A DNA stretch of 64,000 nucleotides, taken from contig CALYLW010000039.1 in assembly GCA_944989445.1 (NCBI GenBank), forward strand, positions 1,179,001 to 1,243,000. Direction: 5' to 3'. This DNA is from Ampullaceana balthica. Lineage: Eukaryota > Mollusca > Gastropoda > Lymnaeidae. The notes under the pieces were generated by a model that saw nothing but the letters and a program-made list of their open reading frames with translations, was not told the DNA's origin and did not search any database. Below, piece after piece: positions 36,871 to 49,200 of the stretch. Within the stretch, counting starts at the first letter, position 1, and each line of letters starts with the position of its first letter. The position numbers and the translations under genes are program-made.

Positions 36871-37084
36871 GTTTTAATTGATTTAGTTGTTTGTTGTTTT
36901 CAAATATTAATTATTAACCGTGAAATTATCAAATTCTTTTTTAAAAGTTAAAGTTTATATATTAACAATCATAAAAAGCTTTGCCAATCCTTCCTTAGCT
37001 AGTATTTAACCACTGTGATTAATGTCTAATTTTTATCTTCTTATCTTTTCATTTGAAACATTTACCGCTGGCTCTGCTTACGAG

Positions 37085-37201
37085 TGTCTCTCTGACACAT
37101 CAAATGGGAGTATACTACATCGAAAACCGTGCGAAAATTATCTTAAGGGTGTTTGCCGATTTGGAAGTCATTGTGAAGATAAACATGATGAGGATCTCTG
37201 G
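37085..37201 (+). CDS. CCCH zinc-finger exon
   Basis: The frame encodes LHRKPCENYLKGVCRFGSHC followed by EDKH: spacing C-x7-C-x5-C-x3-H, a CCCH zinc finger of the RNA-binding type, with the usual aromatic and glycine between the second and third cysteines. The end is fixed by donor GTAAAT in phase 0. The 5' boundary (after TTACGAG) is uncertain; the frame is open back to ATG 37022 with a stop just before it. Confidence 0.8.
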
Positions 37202-40200
37202 GTAAATTATTATCTGATCTGTTAGACTAGACTATTGGAATCGATTGTTTTTGTTTTTTTCTTCTTTTTTTATTGTTGACTTAAACTAGTAGCATTCATC
37301 GGATGAAATTGTGTGCAATACGATTCTTTGTTTCTTATATCCTTGAAGGTGATATTATTTCAAAGTGTACTACAAAAATATTATTTTAATCATATTCTTA
37401 TAAACAGAATTTCAAATTCAGGGTGTTCGTGTTGTTGTTTCTGTTGTTATATTTTAGTTTTTATTATTTTTTAATAAACTTTTTTGTGTGATCTATGTTC
37501 AATTGACCCAAGTAAGACAGCTGTGCGTTGTAGGATTCAAGAGATCTTTACCTCCTAAATGTTTCGGTTTCGTGTCGGCGATTTGTTTTATTTTCCATAG
37601 GAGTTGCAACATTTAGGGTAATAACTACATCTCTTCTAAGATACATTTATCTACTGACTGTTATGTAATTATTATCATAACAAATATTGCTAATTATTTG
37701 AAATTATTAACATATTTTTTATTTTAAAAACATCTCTTGATTCCCAGATGACAATGATTGCAGAGGAAATGAATGAATGTTTTGACCTGAACTCCAAAAA
37801 CCACAATGAAACAATTGACATTCTGAGGTCACTTTGTTATCTAAAGCATATAAAACAATTAAAATACAAAAGTAGTAATCATTGTTGAGACTAAAAATCG
37901 AATTAGTGAAAGTGTTTTTTAAAGTTAAATAAAGATTTTTTTTTAAATTAACTATCAGTTATGAAAATTTTATGTTATAGAAAAAAAAGTTTTTTTTCAT
38001 CTTTTGATATTTTTCTTGTAACCATTTCTTCTCAAGGTCAAACTTAAATATGAAAGGGATCCCTCCCTCCGATTTGAACTATGTTGATATCTGTGTTGAG
38101 CAGACAACTGATAACTATGATCAGCAAGAAATTGATATCCCACAACAAAAGAAAGTTAATGTCTCCAATCAAATTGATTACAATTACATGGATGATAAGG
38201 TAAATGTGATAGTTTATTTAACAAAATATTTGGTTGACCTTTATTTTACATAGGCCACCTTTACTTATTGTTCCACAGTCGAATGGCGTCTTGACGTGCT
38301 GGGATGGTTTTGAGACTCTTTAAACTTGTCTTTACTTTGTTTGGTTGGGTCTAAATGACCTGGTAAATTACCGGTCCTCAACATGTGTAGTGCTATTATT
38401 CATTGTTAACATTAATTTCCCAGTGTTAAGTCTGTACTGTTGACTGTAGAAGTGTTACCGAATAGAGTGGTCTATCTCTTTTGCCACTAACCTATACCGT
38501 TATTTTGTTGACGATTTTCTACAAATTTGTTTTCTTTGTGGGGTGTGAGTATGTTTGTATGTGTGTGTGTGTGTTTGTGTATGTGTGTTAGGTCCGGTAC
38601 TATAATCCTGACAACATTAATGGCTGTGCTAGCTTTCTCCATAATAATCTTGATTTTCTTTCAGTTGTAAATTCAATATTGCAGAAAGCATATCTGTCTT
38701 TTTATAGACTTTCCAAATAAATCATGGTTTAAATTGTTAGTGTTCTAATATAGATGATTTTTATAACTAACAAGCTGATATACCCGACTTATCAAGGGCC
38801 TGCATTAGGGATCCCATTTTGAAACCCACCCATTACCATCCCGTTGAATAATGGGCTCCTATTCTTGGTCGAAACCCTCTCCTCAAATTGATTCCATTTT
38901 TAAATTTAAAAAACCCGTAAAAAACCAAGTTTTTGACTATAAATCCTTTATGTACGAGAAGTAACTAAAAGAATGTTCATTATAATACGCAGCGCCAGAC
39001 CATCCAAAAATACACAATTGTAGTTGTGTCGTAAAACATGTTTAATATAATGCGCACCGATCAGGAATATGTTTACAAAAAGTGTTGTCAATAAAATACG
39101 CACCTTATTGCGCGACAGAAAGGTTGTTAAATATAATGCGCACCCTTACACTCTATCTCAAAAAATAACATTATACATAGCAATAAATAAAATAATCTAA
39201 AAAATCAATAATTTAATTACTGTACATGCTATCGATCTGAAATTTTGATACATTGTTTTTATCAAACTGTACAAAACTGCCTGCAAAAAATCAGCTCGCT
39301 ATCTTACGAGGAAGTTGATTAAAAATGGATCCAAAGTTTTGGCGACAAGCAAGCAATCAAGGGTTCAACCAGACACCACGAGTTAATATAAAGGATTTTA
39401 AAACAGTTTAATATGATCCCGCTGGGTAATTGAATCCCATTCATGAAGTAAATCCCATTCCCCTATAAAATAACAAACATTGATGGGATCACACTGCTCA
39501 GTATTATCCCGTTGCTTGATGGAATCCCATTCATGATGCAATCCCTTTTTCAGATGTGATCCCATACATCGACGGGATTAAATATCCAAGTAGTATCCTT
39601 TGGCATAATAGAATCCCGTTCTTGATCGAATCCTTTTCACCCTTATTATTCCGTTGCATAATGGAATCCCACGCTCTGTCGTATCTCTTAAGCCAAGGCG
39701 ATCCCATGATTCAATGGGATAACATACTCCATTATGATCCCCAAATAGTCTATTTACATCCGATCGGATCCCATACTTTGGCTTTGATTTATTTACCCCA
39801 GTATGATTCCATTGCATTATGGGATCCAGTTACATGTGATATCCTATTCGGGTTTCTCTCACCATTTCTAGTTTGATTCAATTCCAGGTCGTATTATAAA
39901 GGTATCTACCATATATGGCTAAATTTCATCGACACAAAAACGTTTACTATTAATCTGCATCTTCATGTGTGCTCCAATAAATAGCTTCGACCATACAAAT
40001 AATAGGAGTATATTACATTCATAGTATGACAAAAATTTGATTTAAAACGTTAAAAAGTGTCCCAGTAAAAAAGACTAATAATTAACGGAGATATAGAAAA
40101 AAAAGAATTTTCTATAATATTATAAATATTAAATTCCTTGAGGTTTACCAAACTGAAAATCGCTCAGAAAAACAATGGGATAAGACTTCAAATTTTATCC

Positions 40201-43200
40201 AATTAAAATCTGTTATCAATTACAGAGACCAAACTGAAAATAAAATCACATAAGTTTCTAGAATCTTTAGATCATACTGGAATCAAGAAAATAAGACGAC
40301 TAGTAAAGGTTGACAAATAATGGGGTAATATTTAAAAACTTGTCCAAGAAAAACTGGCTAAAAAAATAACAGAGATCCTGCAAAGATAAAATTTAGCATT
40401 TTCAAGAATATCATTGATAAATCCTAAATAAAGTGAATAATATGACTACTATTAAATTCATAGCTTCATAAATAATAAAATACAAGTTTGAAAATTTGTC
40501 CCGTTAAAATCCAGCAAAAAATGAATTTAATGAATTTTCTAGAATATTTAATTGTTCCCGAATCAAGTAAAAATTAAGGCTAATATTAAATTCAAAATTT
40601 TACAAATAATGAGGGGTAATATTTAAAACTTGTCCCAATAAAATAGGTTAAAATATAACCGACATTTTGCAAAGATAAAACTTAGAATATTCTAGAAAAT
40701 TTCAGATAATCCATAAATAAAGTGACTAATATGAAAAACTATTAAATTCATAGTCTCATAAAAAAATACGCCAAGAATTTGAAAATTTGTCTAGTTAAAG
40801 CATGTAACAAATTAAAGGCAATCAAGCAAAAAATTAAATTAAAATATAGATTAATTAATTCAAATTCTCTAGAACATTCTAGAAGAAAGAAGATATTACT
40901 TTTAAAAAAAGTATGTACATTTATATCATTTATAAATCTGTACTCACCATAAAAGCAATGGCTAAGAACTTTGACTAAATTTCAATTCATTTTTAAACCA
41001 AATAAAGTTGTATAAAGTTATTGTAAGGTATTTTTTATAACGTTTACATGAGGAAAGTGAGTATGGGGCCCCGGCCACAAAGGAATGGACATTAGGAGTT
41101 AAATAACCTATAATATTGTAATGTGGGCCATCAAGTTCTTATATACCAATGTTGGTCAAGATCCGCCTATTTATGCAGTGGCAAATGTTTGAAATAATTT
41201 GTGAATATCTTATATAAGAAAAAACAATCTTTTAGGCCCCAGGCCCCGAAAAAGTGGGTATTATGGGTTTAATTCCATATTGAAGTTTAATATGGACCAT
41301 AATGTATTCCATGTCACAACTGGAGTCAAACAAGGATTCCTCCTTTCACCACTTATGTTCCTTCTTGTGTTAGACTGGGTCACAAAAGATGTTTATGCAA
41401 GCTCAGGAAAAGGAATCCAGTGGAACCTGATACAAAAACTAGAAGATTTGGAGTTTGCGGATGACTTGACCATTCTGTCCCACAGACTTCAAGACATGCA
41501 AGACAAAATTGAGCGAGGCTGGGAAAAGAGTAGGACTCAATATAAACATTCACAAAACAAAATTTTTGAAAATAAACTTCCTACAAGATGGAGTCATCCA
41601 AGTAGAAAACCGTAACCTTGAGCAAGTAAACAACTTCGTATAACTTGGGAGTGTGGTCAGTGTATCAGGGGGAACAGATGAGGACATCGAACGAAGAATA
41701 AATTTGGTGCGGCAGGCTTTTGCCAATCTGAAACAGGTCTGGAGATCTACACACATATCTGTCAAAACAAAAGTAAGGATCTTTAACACCAATGTTAAAA
41801 CGGTCCTACTTTATGGATCCCAAACATGGCGGACGACAGAGACAACAAAAAATAGACTCCAGACCTTTGTTAACAGATGCCTCAGAAATATTCTGAAAAT
41901 AAAATGGTTCGAAAAGGTCAAAAACTCCAAGCTGTGGGAGAGGTGTGGACAAAGAACAGTAGAACAAGAAATCATGGAAAGAAAGTGGAGATGGATTGGA
42001 CACACCCTCAGGAAAGATAACAGCAGGGCTAGGCAGGCCTTAGATTGGAACCCCCAGGGCAAACGACAACGAGGAAGACCCAAGCGTACATGGAGACGGA
42101 GCATGTTGGACGAGGCTGGAAGGACTGGGAAGAGCTGGGAAGAACTGATGCGACTGGCAACGGGCCGTGTAGAGTGGCGAGCTTTGACAGTGGCCCTATG
42201 TTCCACAAGGAACTCAAAGGACAAATTATGAATGATGATGATAATGTATTCATACTCTAAGTTTGGTCTAGATTCGTCAATCAAACCAGTAGCCAGACAA
42301 AAATGCTATTTTTTCCCCTTATATGTGCGATGCAATTTTAAAATATAATTGGCCCCGGGCCCCAATCGGTGACTGATGTAAAGTTAAAAACCCCTACATA
42401 TTGTAATCTGGATAACGATGGATATATGTGCCAAGTTTGGTCGAGATCCATAAATCCATGTAAAAACGTATGTGACACATACCCCATCGTACTTATGTCT
42501 ATATTAACGGTGGCTTCAGTGTGGCTCTTTTGTGTTCACATTGCGGCTCCCAAACAATTAATCAAATTAAAACTTCTCCTTTGAAATATTTTCGGCGAAA
42601 TACGTTTAAAGCACGAAAACGCTTAAGAAATTATCTATCAATGGGAGATAATATACTGTCCCGACAAACTGGAAAGTAATAAAATACAAATTTTTTCCTT
42701 GAACATGAAACAAAAAAATGTTTAATACAAAACGATGTTAGTTCTTTGAATGAATCAATGACAGGAAGCTAACAATACATTGAGAGCATTGAGTTTCCGG
42801 CTGAGACAATCGGATGTTGTTATCTAACCCAACCCTTTACGCCTCCATCCACTCATATCTCCAACCATATTTAAAAGCATTTCCTGTATTATTTTGTTTT
42901 GAAATATTAAACAATACAACTTGCAATTGTCATGCCAGAAGTGTCTGTCAGTCAGTCCTGACGCTACTAATTTTACAAAGCAGAGAAAACCAAATTACTG
43001 CACCAAAGCATCAAAAGGTGTGCAAATTAAATATGCGCTGTAAAAAAATATTATATGACGTCATTCTTTTCGCTCATATTTTAATTTTGGAAAGGGGAAC
43101 ATTGTAAAAAGAGAATTAGATGGTGGTTAATTATAAAATCAACCCCTATTATAAAATACTTTGTGTACATTTCAGAAAGTTTAATATTTCGTATTTATCA

Positions 43201-46200
43201 AACAAGGACAAGTTAGTTGGGCTTTTGAAAAAGTTCGGCGCCGTAGGCGCCCTAAAAAAGTGCATTTTTTATAAAATAAATAGATATCAGCTGAAAACTT
43301 CCGTCATTTTTGATGGGTGTACGCTAGTATATATATATATATATATATAAATTTCATTTGCTCAAGGCTTTCCGATGCAATAACAAAAATAAATGAACGT
43401 TTTTTTGCTCTTTTTAAAAATATTTTTTTAACAGTTGACAGCATGCTGAATGACACCCCATGCAGCCGCTGAAACCATTACAAACCCGTCTTGACAGCGC
43501 AAAAATTATGCGGCATTTAGAACGGGTACCTGGGTACCAGTTAACAATTTTTATGTGTACCCGGGCAGCCCTTTTCAACAATATTGACACCCCTAGTTAC
43601 AAGACAGTAAACAACGCACTATATTATTTTTAAGATGCAGAATACTGTGACATATTGATAACAGTCTAATGATCCTAATTTGAATTAATTTTTTGCGGTG
43701 TTCATTATTGTTTGCTAATATTTTCATACATTATGCAACTTTTATTTTAGTGTGACCCAGAAACCAAAAAACAAAGGCAGATGATTGGGAAGATTAAAAA
43801 AGATAAATTATTTTAATCGTATTCTTATTAAATGAAGTTCAAATTAAGGGTTTTTGTGGGTGTTTTATTTGTTAATATATTCTATGTCCCAATGACCCCA
43901 GCGAGGTAGTTGAGTGTTGCATTTTTCAGGCGACCTCTACCTGTCACATGTTTTTTTTTACATGTTAATGACAGAGTGTTGTTTTATAATTTTTTTACCA
44001 AAGCTGCTATCAATGGGGAGGTAATTACATCACTTCTAAGATACATTTTAACATTCATCTACTAACTGCTATGTCATGATCATAAAAAATATTTCTAATT
44101 GTTTAAATGATTAACAATTTGTTTAATTATATTGTACATCTATTCATTCACAGGCGACATTGAGTCTAAATGAAATGGATAAAAGTTTGGGAGTGAACTC
44201 CAAAAACGACAATGCAACAATTGACTTTCTAGGGTCAGTTATTGATCTAAAGGATATAAGCTACATAGTATAAATTTAAAAGACCGTAAACAATTACATT
44301 TATCGAAAGTTAAATTTAAAGTTTAATACTGTTTTTTTAATGTAATGCTCAGTTTTAAGAATTCTATTTTATATATAAAAAAGTGTGTGTTTTTTTTTGT
44401 TGTTTTTTTCTTTTATTTTTTGTTGTTGTTGTTTTTGTTTTTTTGTTGTTGTTGTTTTTTTAATATTTTACTACTTTCCTGTAATAATATCTTTGAAAGG
44501 TCAAACGTAAAGTTGAAAGACATCCCTGCCCCCAATCTGCAAGGTTTTGTCGTTTATGAGCAGACAACTGTTAACTATGATGAACAGATAATTGATCGAT
44601 CACGGCAAAAGGAAAGCATGGGCTCTAATCAGACGAAAATTATTCCCATAGATGATAAGGTAAATGTTATAGTTAATTTAACAAACTATTTGTGTGTGTG
44701 TGTGTTAGTACTATAATCCTGACTACATTAATGAATGTGTTTGCTTCCATTCATAATAGCCTCAATTTTCTTAGAGTTGTAAATTCGATATTACAGAAAC
44801 CATATCTGTCTTTTTAATAGACTTTCCCAATATATCGTAGTCAGACATTGATAGCCTCCACACATGTACTCATTGATGGACCATATTGATAACTAATTTA
44901 ATGTTTAATGAAAGAAACTGGGGTGGGCATGGTTACCAGTTGGTACACAACGCACTACGTTAACGTTAAGATGCCGAATACTGATACACATTAATAATAG
45001 TCTAATGATCTTAATTTTAATGATATTGAGTGGTGCTCATAATTGTTTGCAAATAATTTCATACATCGTTCAATTTTTTTAGTGTCCCCAAGAAACAGAA
45101 AAACAAAGGCAGATAATTGGGAAGATTATAAAAAGATAAATTATTTTAATCGTGTTCTTTATAAATGAAGTTCAAATTAAGGGTTTTTGTGGGTGTTTTA
45201 TTTGTTAATTGATTCTATGTCCCAATGACCCCAGCGAGATAGTTAAGCGTTGCTTTTTTCAGGCGACCTCTACCTGTCACATGTTTTTTTTTACATGTTA
45301 ATGACAGAGTGTTGTTTTATAATTTTTTTACCAAAGCTGCTATCAATGGGGAGGTAATTACATCACTTCTAAGATACATTTTAACATTCATCTACTAACT
45401 GCTATGTCATGATCATAAAAAATATTTCTAATTGTTTAAATGATTAACAATTTGTTTAATTATATTGTACATCTATTCATTCACAGGCGACATTGAGTCT
45501 AAATGAAATGGATAAAAGTTTGGGAGTGAACTCCAAAAACGACAATGCAACAATTGACTTTCTAGGGTCAGTTATTGATCTAAAGGATATAAGCTACATA
45601 GTATAAATTTAAAAGACCGTAAACAATTACATTTATCGAAAGTTAAATTTAAAGTTTAATACTGTTTTTTTAATGTAATGCTCAGTTTTAAGAATTCTAT
45701 TTTATATATAAAAAAGTGTGTGTTTTTTTTTGTTGTTTTTTTCTTTTATTTTTTGTTGTTGTTGTTTTTGTTTTTTTGTTGTTGTTGTTTTTTTAATATT
45801 TTACTACTTTCCTGTAATAATATCTTTGAAAGGTCAAACGTAAAGTTGAAAGACATCCCTGCCCCCAATCTGCAAGGTTTTGTCGTTTATGAGCAGACAA
45901 CTGTTAACTATGATGAACAGATAATTGATCGATCACGGCAAAAGGAAAGCATGGGCTCTAATCAGACGAAAATTATTCCCATAGATGATAAGGTAAATGT
46001 TATAGTTAATTTAACAAACTATTTGTGTGTGTGTGTGTTAGTACTATAATCCTGACTACATTAATGAATGTGTTTGCTTCCATTCATAATAGCCTCAATT
46101 TTCTTAGAGTTGTAAATTCGATATTACAGAAACCATATCTGTCTTTTTAATAGACTTTCCCAATATATCGTAGTCAGACATTGATAGCCTCCACACATGT

Positions 46201-49200
46201 ACTCATTGATGGACCATATTGATAACTAATTTAATGTTTAATGAAAGAAACTGGGGTGGGCATGGTTACCAGTTGGTACACAACGCACTACGTTAACGTT
46301 AAGATGCCGAATACTGATACACATTAATAATAGTCTAATGATCTTAATTTTAATGATATTGAGTGGTGCTCATAATTGTTTGCAAATAATTTCATACATC
46401 GTTCAATTTTTTTAGTGTCCCCAAGAAACAGAAAAACAAAGGCAGATAATTGGGAAGATTATAAAAAGATAAATTATTTTAATCGTGTTCTTTATAAATG
46501 AAGTTCAAATTAAGGGTTTTTGTGGGTGTTTTATTTGTTAATTGATTCTATGTCCCAATGACCCCAGCGAGATAGTTAAGCGTTGCTTTTTTCAGGCGAC
46601 CTCTACCTGTCACATGTTTTTTTTTACATGTTAATGACAGAGTGTTGTTTTATAATTTTTTTACCAAAGCTGCTATCAATGGGGAGGTAATTACATCACT
46701 TCTAAGATACATTTTAACATTCATCTACTAACTGCTATGTCATGATCATAAAAAATATTTCTAATTGTTTAAATGATTAACAATTTGTTTAATTATATTG
46801 TACATCTATTCATTCACAGGCGACATTGAGTCTAAATGAAATGGATAAAAGTTTGGGAGTGAACTCCAAAAACGACAATGCAACAATTGACTTTCTAGGG
46901 TCAGTTATTGATCTAAAGGATATAAGCTACATAGTATAAATTTAAAAGACCGTAAACAATTACATTTATCGAAAGTTAAATTTAAAGTTTAATACTGTTT
47001 TTTTAATGTAATGCTCAGTTTTAAGAATTCTATTTTATATATAAAAAAGTGTGTGTGTTTTTTTTTGTTGTTTTTTTCTTTTATTTTTTGTTGTTGTTGT
47101 TTTTGTTTTTTTGTTGTTGTTGTTTTTTTAATATTTTACTACTTTCCTGTAATAATATCTTTGAAAGGTCAAACGTAAAGTTGAAAGACATCCCTGCCCC
47201 CAATCTGCAAGGTTTTGTCGTTTATGAGCAGACAACTGTTAACTATGATGAACAGATAATTGATCGATCACGGCAAAAGGAAAGCATGGGCTCTAATCAG
47301 ACGAAAATTATTCCCATAGATGATAAGGTAAATGTTATAGTTAATTTAACAAACTATTTGTGTGTGTGTGTGTTAGTACTATAATCCTGACTACATTAAT
47401 GAATGTGTTTGCTTCCATTCATAATAGCCTCAATTTTCTTAGAGTTGTAAATTCGATATTACAGAAACCATATCTGTCTTTTTAATAGACTTTCCCAATA
47501 TATCGTAGTCAGACATTGATAGCCTCCACACATGTACTCATTGATGGACCATATTGATAACTAATTTAATGTTTAATGAAAGAAACTGGGGTGGGCATGG
47601 TTACCAGTTGGTACACAACGCACTACGTTAACGTTAAGATGCCGAATACTGATACACATTAATAATAGTCTAATGATCTTAATTTTAATGATATTGAGTG
47701 GTGCTCATAATTGTTTGCAAATAATTTCATACATCGTTCAATTTTTTTAGTGTCCCCAAGAAACAGAAAAACAAAGGCAGATAATTGGGAAGATTATAAA
47801 AAGATAAATTATTTTAATCGTGTTCTTTATAAATGAAGTTCAAATTAAGGGTTTTTGTGGGTGTTTTATTTGTTAATTGATTCTATGTCCCAATGACCCC
47901 AGCGAGATAGTTAAGCGTTGCTTTTTTCAGGCGACCTCTACCTGTCACATGTTTTTCTCTTACATGTTAATGACAGAGAGTTGTTTTATTTTTTTTAACA
48001 AAACTGCTATCTATGGGGAAATCTATAATAATAAATGGCAATTTTTTGTCAGTTCTGTTCGGACCTCGATAACGATAGGTCCCTCAAACTCCTACAGACT
48101 CCTACAGCCAATCACTAGCGGAGAAAAATTAAATCTCATTTACATATCGAACAAAAATTTACGCGGACGTTCAAAACGAGTTATTTTTGGTGCATTTTTT
48201 TTTCCAAGAGTTTATTTTGAGCGGTGCGCGTTGGGATTTGTAGTCACAAACTTTTGTTCTTAAGGATTAATTATTATAACTATAATGTATAGTATTTTTG
48301 ACGAGTTACACATGTATGGCCGGTTGAGATGGCGGGTCTCTCGATAAATCGCGGTGGAGGAGAGGAAGGGACTCTCGACAAACCGCAGAGGTGGGGAGGC
48401 AAGGTCTCTGGACAGACCGCGGTGTGGGGGGAGGTAGGGTCTCTGGACAGACCGCGGTGTGGGGGGAGGTAGGGTCTCTGGACATACCGCGGTGTAGGGG
48501 GAGGTAGGGTATCTGGACAGACCACGGTGTGGGGGGAGGTAAGACCTCTAGACAAAGCCTCTGGTGGAAACAACGACTGGTGACGTTTCATTTTCATTTT
48601 GGAGTCAGTTGATGTGGATGTTGTGCTGCCCTACAATAAACTTCACGGGTCATGACTCCTGGGAAGCAGCAGCCAGTAACCGAGCCCACTGGCACTCTAC
48701 GATATGGAATGGCGCAGCTGTCTGTGAGGCTAATAGACAACAGGCTGCCAAGCTAAAATGTCAAGCCAGAAAGGAGCGTACACAAAACCCTCCTGAAGGG
48801 ACCGCATCCATGTTTTGTCCAACATGCGGACGCCTTTTTTGTGCCAAAATAGGGTTTATAAAGCCACCAGAGGACACATGTGGCGGCCCAGCAAAAGTGA
48901 TGAGAGTGGTCATCGTCATCCACGACGGACGAACATCATTCCCGTCCTTGGACGGGCTTTGTCGCTAGTAATAGGGTTGATCATTTCTAAAGCCGAAAAA
49001 CGTCATAGCTCAATGAGTAATGTTCTATTTTTAGATTACATTTTAGCGGAACAATGTTTTGAAGCATAAATACAGTCGAATCACAATGTTCTAAAAATTG
49101 TTAGCATAGTAAAATTACGAAACTTTTTTTCCTTTTTCAAGTCCAATTTGCTGTCTTAAATTAACGAAGAATTAACAAATAGCCGACAAAATACATCCTT

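Larger units (their letters stand above)
38758..43595. mobile_element. 4.8-kb composite insertion splitting unit 1
   Basis: It is absent from the same intron in units 2-5. From left to right it holds a degenerate GATCCCATT minisatellite, a subfamily B repeat, more minisatellite, AT-rich sequence, a LINE fragment (41280-42231), a Helitron-type end (43327) and a sequence ending in GACACCCCTAG that resembles a hAT end. The exact ends and mechanism of insertion are not resolved. Confidence 0.6.

Noticed and set aside
39556..39876. 106-codon open frame
   Set aside because: It lies in the degenerate GATCCCATT minisatellite and has no domain.
41806..42284. Minus-strand open frames over the LINE
   Set aside because: They are shadows of the plus-strand reverse-transcriptase frame.
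44345..46049. Open frames beginning with phenylalanine-rich stretches before exon B
   Set aside because: The first part is a poly-T/GTT intron tract; only the last ~53 codons are real exon B, after the acceptor TTTGAAAG.
48280..48597. Proline-rich minus-strand open frame
   Set aside because: It comes from the ~36-bp minisatellite inside the Helitron, whose period is a multiple of three.
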